The translations under genes were made by a program, and so were the position numbers. A DNA stretch of 64,000 nt from Ciona intestinalis (taxonomy: Eukaryota > Chordata > Ascidiacea > Phlebobranchia > Cionidae): positions 5,695,050 through 5,759,049 of the forward strand of contig NC_020166.2 of the NCBI RefSeq assembly GCF_000224145.3. The letters are read 5' to 3'. Shown in pieces: positions 59,989-64,000 of the stretch; the first letter of the stretch is position 1; each line of letters opens with the position of its first letter. Under the pieces are notes generated by a model. That model saw only the letters and a program-made list of their open reading frames with translations, had not been told where the DNA came from and did no database searches.

Positions 59989-60484
59989 AATGCGTGATTA
60001 TTAATATCCCGTCATAGTCTATGTGTACAGTGTTTAGGTCTTTGTATTATAAGTGCAGTCTTTTCTAGTCCTTTTGTGCACTTATATCTCTGTTGTTGCA
60101 CCCCATCCTCATATCACTGTAACTTTTTAATATCCGCTCTCACTATAGCGATCGAAGTTAACTCTATTGACGAAGTTTCGCTTAAGCCCTTTGTGCGGCC
60201 ACAGATAGTTTATTCTTACACTGTTATTGCGCCACTTAACCCAGGGTCATTAGTAATATAAGCATACGCTGTGGTAAAGTGTATTATTTGGATTGTAAAA
60301 TAAACACTACGAGGAACAACGTTCGTTTATTTATTGGGACTTAAAGGAAATAAGCAACTAAGAATGTCGATGGTAAAATACACAAGCAAATGGTACAGGA
60401 TTGTTTTCACATTACAGATTATAGACGACCTTGCAAAGTTACAATTATGGACATATTAGTGTAAGTTTGCATCGTCATAGTTGT
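59989..60484. other. Convergent 3' spacer, LDLa gene / M13 protease
   Basis: Non-coding sequence where the two genes end facing each other. A plus-strand AATAAA at about 60299 could end the LDLa transcript. Confidence 0.45.
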
Positions 60485-63280
60485 TCACCATACAGAACAC
60501 TTTTGTACAGGATTCATAGGACGACCTGGCTCGCAAGAGAAAACATCGGAAAACTTTTGGAATTGCGACAAACTGCCGATGACGCGGTACTTTTCAGGCG
60601 CATGCGCACCAGAGAGATTAGGCTGAGAGACTCCAACACGCTTGTTGCACCACGACTGTGCGTAGCTAACGAAGAAGACTTGGTCGTTTGAAAGAGACAA
60701 GCCTGGTAGAACGTCGCGAAAACTTGACATTTTTTGTTGGCTTTGTTTCCATAACTGATATGCCTGTCAATAATAATAAACAGCATTCACTCTAAGAACG
60801 CCAATCCCTGTGGCAGCATAGGAGTTTAATATCCAAAAGTAACAATTATTTAGACTTTCAAACATTAAGCTAACCTTGTACGAAAGTTTAACTCCAGCCA
60901 TATCCGCAATGTTTTCCTTCTCAGAAGAAGCACCGATAAACTGAAATAGCAGGTAAATTCACTTTCTTGTAATAAAGGAACGTTTACATTTTATCTTATA
61001 CAGAAGGCTGGGGAAGACGGGACACCTTTAGCACATGATATCCAGATATCCTGATCTTGTTTTAAACATTTAAGAACGGTCTACGGTACGGGAGTCGTAG
61101 GGATATGGATTTATAATTCGTTAAATGTTCTTCGTTTACTACTAAATGGGACGAGAAAATAGAGTAAAAAATTATCCCATCTTCCCCCACCCTATTGTAT
61201 AGTAGGATGCGGGTAAGACATAAGTATCATTTACTTACGTTACTGTAACGGTTGTAAGTTTGTGTAACACAGTCAGCCTGTTGCGAGTAGTTCACTAATA
61301 CTTGGGTAGTCCACCAATCCTTCACACTTCCGTCGTCGTTAAAGCGATTTACTATAAACATAAAAATAAATCATGACTTTATTTGTCTTTTCGGTCACAA
61401 TAACGAAGACAACATTTAGATGTAAAAACAGTGTATAGCCTATAATACGCATGAACAAAACCAAACCAGCGACCGTTATAACTATAACCACCAAATATCT
61501 TGATGTCATGATTTATAATTACAAAAAAATTTCAAAGGGATAATAATGTGCATACAGATATATGCTAAACTAATTAAAATCGGCAATTAAAAGATGTCTT
61601 AAAAAGATGGTCTTTTCGCAAGTCGCATTACTGCAAACACATATCTTTCTTACCGATATCATCGAACCCGTGAATTAACTCGTGACCGATGGTAGAACCA
61701 ACCGCTCCAAAGTTGACAACACTTCAAAACAAATTTAAATCAAGAAAGTGTTTGTACGTGTAACTTGTTTTCGGTTACAGTTCTTTGGAATTACAGTTGT
61801 TGCAAAATTTTAAAGGGATTAATTGTAATTAAAATTTTAACTTTAAATTACGCATTACTAATGCAATTTCTCTAAAACATTCGAATATTTAGCATATTTA
61901 CTTTATTTTATACTCTTGTATGTGTTTTGAGTTACAGTAAGGGAGGGTAAAATGGGGCATGTTTTGTCTCTATTTAATATTGTTCAACCCATGCGACGCG
62001 ACTCTTAAATACATATAGGTAATTGTTTAAAACACGATGGAGAAATATGGGATTTAGACGCTAATGGTAATCCAATAATTAAAACATAAATTAAGTATCT
62101 GTGTGGTGTAACTAACCGAGGAGCATCCTTAATGTAGAATGGCGACTGCAGAAATCCAGCAGGAAAAATCATGTGTTTTCGCTGTTCAGAGAAATAAGCG
62201 TTTGCTTCAAAATATGGGCGTTGCCACCTATAGAAATCGAATCAAGTAATATAGAGAATATTAAAAGGCAAAGATATAGTAAATACAATCATACAGTAAG
62301 CGTACGTACTCTGTATAGTCAACATCGCTTGCTAACTTTCCAGCAGAAAGATCAATTTTGGCTTTAACACTTCGTCTGTAGTTTTCAAAGAAAGTATATG
62401 GTTGAACCTCAAACTGCGTTAAAAGTTAAAACGATTTAGTTTTGCATTTATTCGGTAATTATAATAAGAGTAAGCTTTACCGAGTACAACTTATCAAGAA
62501 GTTCCGGAGATTCCTTATATTTGTTTCGGTAGCCAATTTTTACAGAGATTCTGTCCAGCTGCAAAATGTGTGCGAGTGTAAGTGGGATATTCGACAGCTT
62601 GTACTTGCGTGAGTTGTTATGCATTGAACTGCGTTTAAATATATACCTGCTTTGATAATGCGACTTTGGAAGGTCGGTCAAGCCACTGAATTGATTTCAA
62701 GTTGCGTCTGAATGCTTCTTTAATGTACGAGGCTAAGTGACGCACCTTTTACAAAAGATACGTTACAAAAGTACCTACATTAACTTTTTTTACTTACATC
62801 TTTTTTCATTGCAGGTGTAAATGTTTCTTTTGCAAACATAATCCCAAGGGCCGTTGAAAATTGTTGCTTTGCATATTTTAAGCATTCTTGCCACCTTGGT
62901 ATAACACCCTGCAAAAATACAATTGTTTTCGCTATGATTTTTTAGACGTGCTGGGGTATATGACTATCACCTTTATCCCATAAACACTGTATGTCAGACT
63001 TTCTGCGGCTCGCCGGAAAGGTAGAGAAAGTCTGGAGAGTTGAGAGAATACAACTCGCCACATCATGTAATTCTGAAGCGTACTGCAAGAAGCATAACAT
63101 ATTTAATTGTTCCCACGCTTCTACTTAACACAAATGTGTTTTTGCTTACTCTTTTGAGGAATTGTGTATAAGCCGAGATAGGTTTGAGAAAAAGTACTGA
63201 GGCCCAACCACTATAACCTCAGTGTCAAGTCTCAGTTGCTTCTTCGTGAGAATTCGTTGTAACAACCGGAACCATTCAAC
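60485..63280 (-). CDS. M13 metalloprotease (neprilysin/ECE family), C-terminal part
   Basis: Eleven exons on the minus strand: 63280-63150, 63082-62971, 62908-62798, 62745-62647, 62558-62481, 62413-62310, 62227-62117, 61721-61654, 61351-61239, 60940-60875 and 60763-60485; phases agree, giving 423 residues. Landmarks: NYMMWRVVF, MIFPAGFLQSPFY, the zinc site GHELIHGFDD (HExxH), ENIADM with the third zinc ligand and the catalytic aspartate, FFVSYAQSWC, RVIGSLSQF and the C-terminal CSVW. M13 enzymes are type II membrane ectopeptidases that trim peptide hormones. The N-terminal third, including the membrane anchor, is missing: its exons must lie beyond a long intron or outside the window. Nearest to ECE/NEP-like members; exact orthologue unknown. 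Confidence 0.92.
60999..61202 (-). mobile_element. MITE copy G, reverse orientation
   Basis: Left end GCTGGGGAAGACGGGACACC, right end ATCCCATCTTCCCCCACCCT; the interior is the reverse complement of copies B-E (GATCCTGATCTTGTTTTAAAC-like block near the left). In an M13 intron. Confidence 0.85.
61934..62070 (+). mobile_element. MITE copy H, degenerate fragment
   Basis: GGGAGGGTAAAATGGGGCAT at the left and the family block AATTGTTTAAAACACGAT inside; the right end is lost. In the next M13 intron. Confidence 0.6.
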
Positions 63281-64000
63281 CTAAAAAAAATAATTACTAA
63301 ACAGTGCAAAAAATGTTTCATTTTTATTATTTTCGGCTGTATGTGCTGGCTTTATTTAGGAAAAGGATGCCAGTGCCAACTCTAAAACCATAATCTCATT
63401 TCTCCCGCAACGCGTGATACAGAAAAGGCCCGGAAAATCTATTATAGGTTTTACGTCATGGAAAATTTATTGACGGCCCGGCAAATAACCTTATTTGCTC
63501 GGTGAGCATGTGCAGAATTAATTAGGGATGCACGGGCCCTGACATTGTATAGTTGAAATATATATAGAGAGCTTTTCTAAATGCTGGATGATTCAACTTT
63601 CCGCCCTGAGAAGACCAGAAAAGTTCTGTATACGCGCGCCAGTTGAAGTTATGCAATAAAATTGTATTGAGTTTTGAGAGAAATCAAATCAAGTAGGGCC
63701 GATTCCTATCCTAATCGGATCAGCACGGGAGGGTATTTTATCCGCGAGTCAATAATTAGTTCTGTGTGTCGGTGAGATACACTTAGACCTTCAGTGTGGC
63801 CCAACTGATCGTATTGATTGAGAGCAAGTGGTCCGTGTGTGATCGATACTGAAGGCTTGCGTTGACACGGAAAATTCATTTCTACCGAAGTTGGGATGAC
63901 ATGGAGACCGATGTCGTTATAACAATAACAGAAAAGTTACGTCCGGTTGCAAAGATAAAATTAAGCTGAAAACTATCTTTGCCACATTCACACGCACCAA
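63281..64000. other. Probable M13 intron or upstream sequence
   Basis: No exon with M13 features was found in these 720 bases. The acceptor at 63282-63281 shows that the transcript continues upstream, so this is most likely intron leading to exons outside the window. Confidence 0.45.

Noticed and set aside
1-64000. tRNA, rRNA, CRISPR arrays, LTR or LINE coding remnants
   Set aside because: Scanned for B-box-like GGTTCGAATCC, long direct repeats with spacers, and reverse transcriptase motifs; matches such as GTTCGAATCCC at 15268 fall inside protein exons. None supported.

Overview
This 64 kb window looks like draft genomic DNA of a tunicate, most likely a Ciona species. It is AT-rich, has short GT-AG introns and dense single-copy animal genes on both strands, and carries many copies of a roughly 190 bp terminal-inverted-repeat element. 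Several genes have a splice acceptor a few bases before the start codon, as expected where a spliced leader is added. The genus is an inference. Animal origin is firm from the gene families. Exons were assembled by hand from splice-site phase and family alignment recalled from memory; no search was run.

Left third (1-23.6 kb): the last two zinc fingers of TFIIIA (partial), the splicing factor CWC15 (+), a RagA/B GTPase (-), an intronless CYP3-clan P450 (-), head-to-head with an intronless phosphomevalonate kinase (+), an intronless RNA polymerase III subunit RPC8 (-), and a 21-exon GAP1-family Ras GTPase-activating protein (+, 10.4-23.6 kb). That last gene has C2-C2-RasGAP-PH-Btk architecture and carries a non-autonomous hAT element in one intron. 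TFIIIA and RPC8 both serve RNA polymerase III, about 8 kb apart.

Middle (23.6-45 kb): a 3 kb intergenic stretch, a PRD-class-like homeobox gene with a Q50 homeodomain (+), an intronless dymeclin (+), and ABCF3 (+). The ABCF3 N-terminus is interrupted by an assembly gap. Its last exons appear twice around a second gap, most simply explained as two unmerged haplotypes.

Right third (45.7-64 kb): a nine-exon chondroitin synthase (-), a PMP22/EMP/claudin-type tetraspan gene (+) whose first exon lies in a duplicated 2.2 kb block beside a third gap, an unrecognised single-pass membrane protein with one LDL-receptor class A module and a threonine-rich stalk (+), and the C-terminal 423 residues of an M13 (neprilysin/ECE) metalloprotease (-) running off the right edge.

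The genes are unrelated housekeeping, signalling and cell-surface functions. No operon-like or defence system was found. The least familiar items are the LDLa/Thr-rich receptor, the homeobox protein, the orphan terminal exon at 53.7 kb, and the small palindromic elements.
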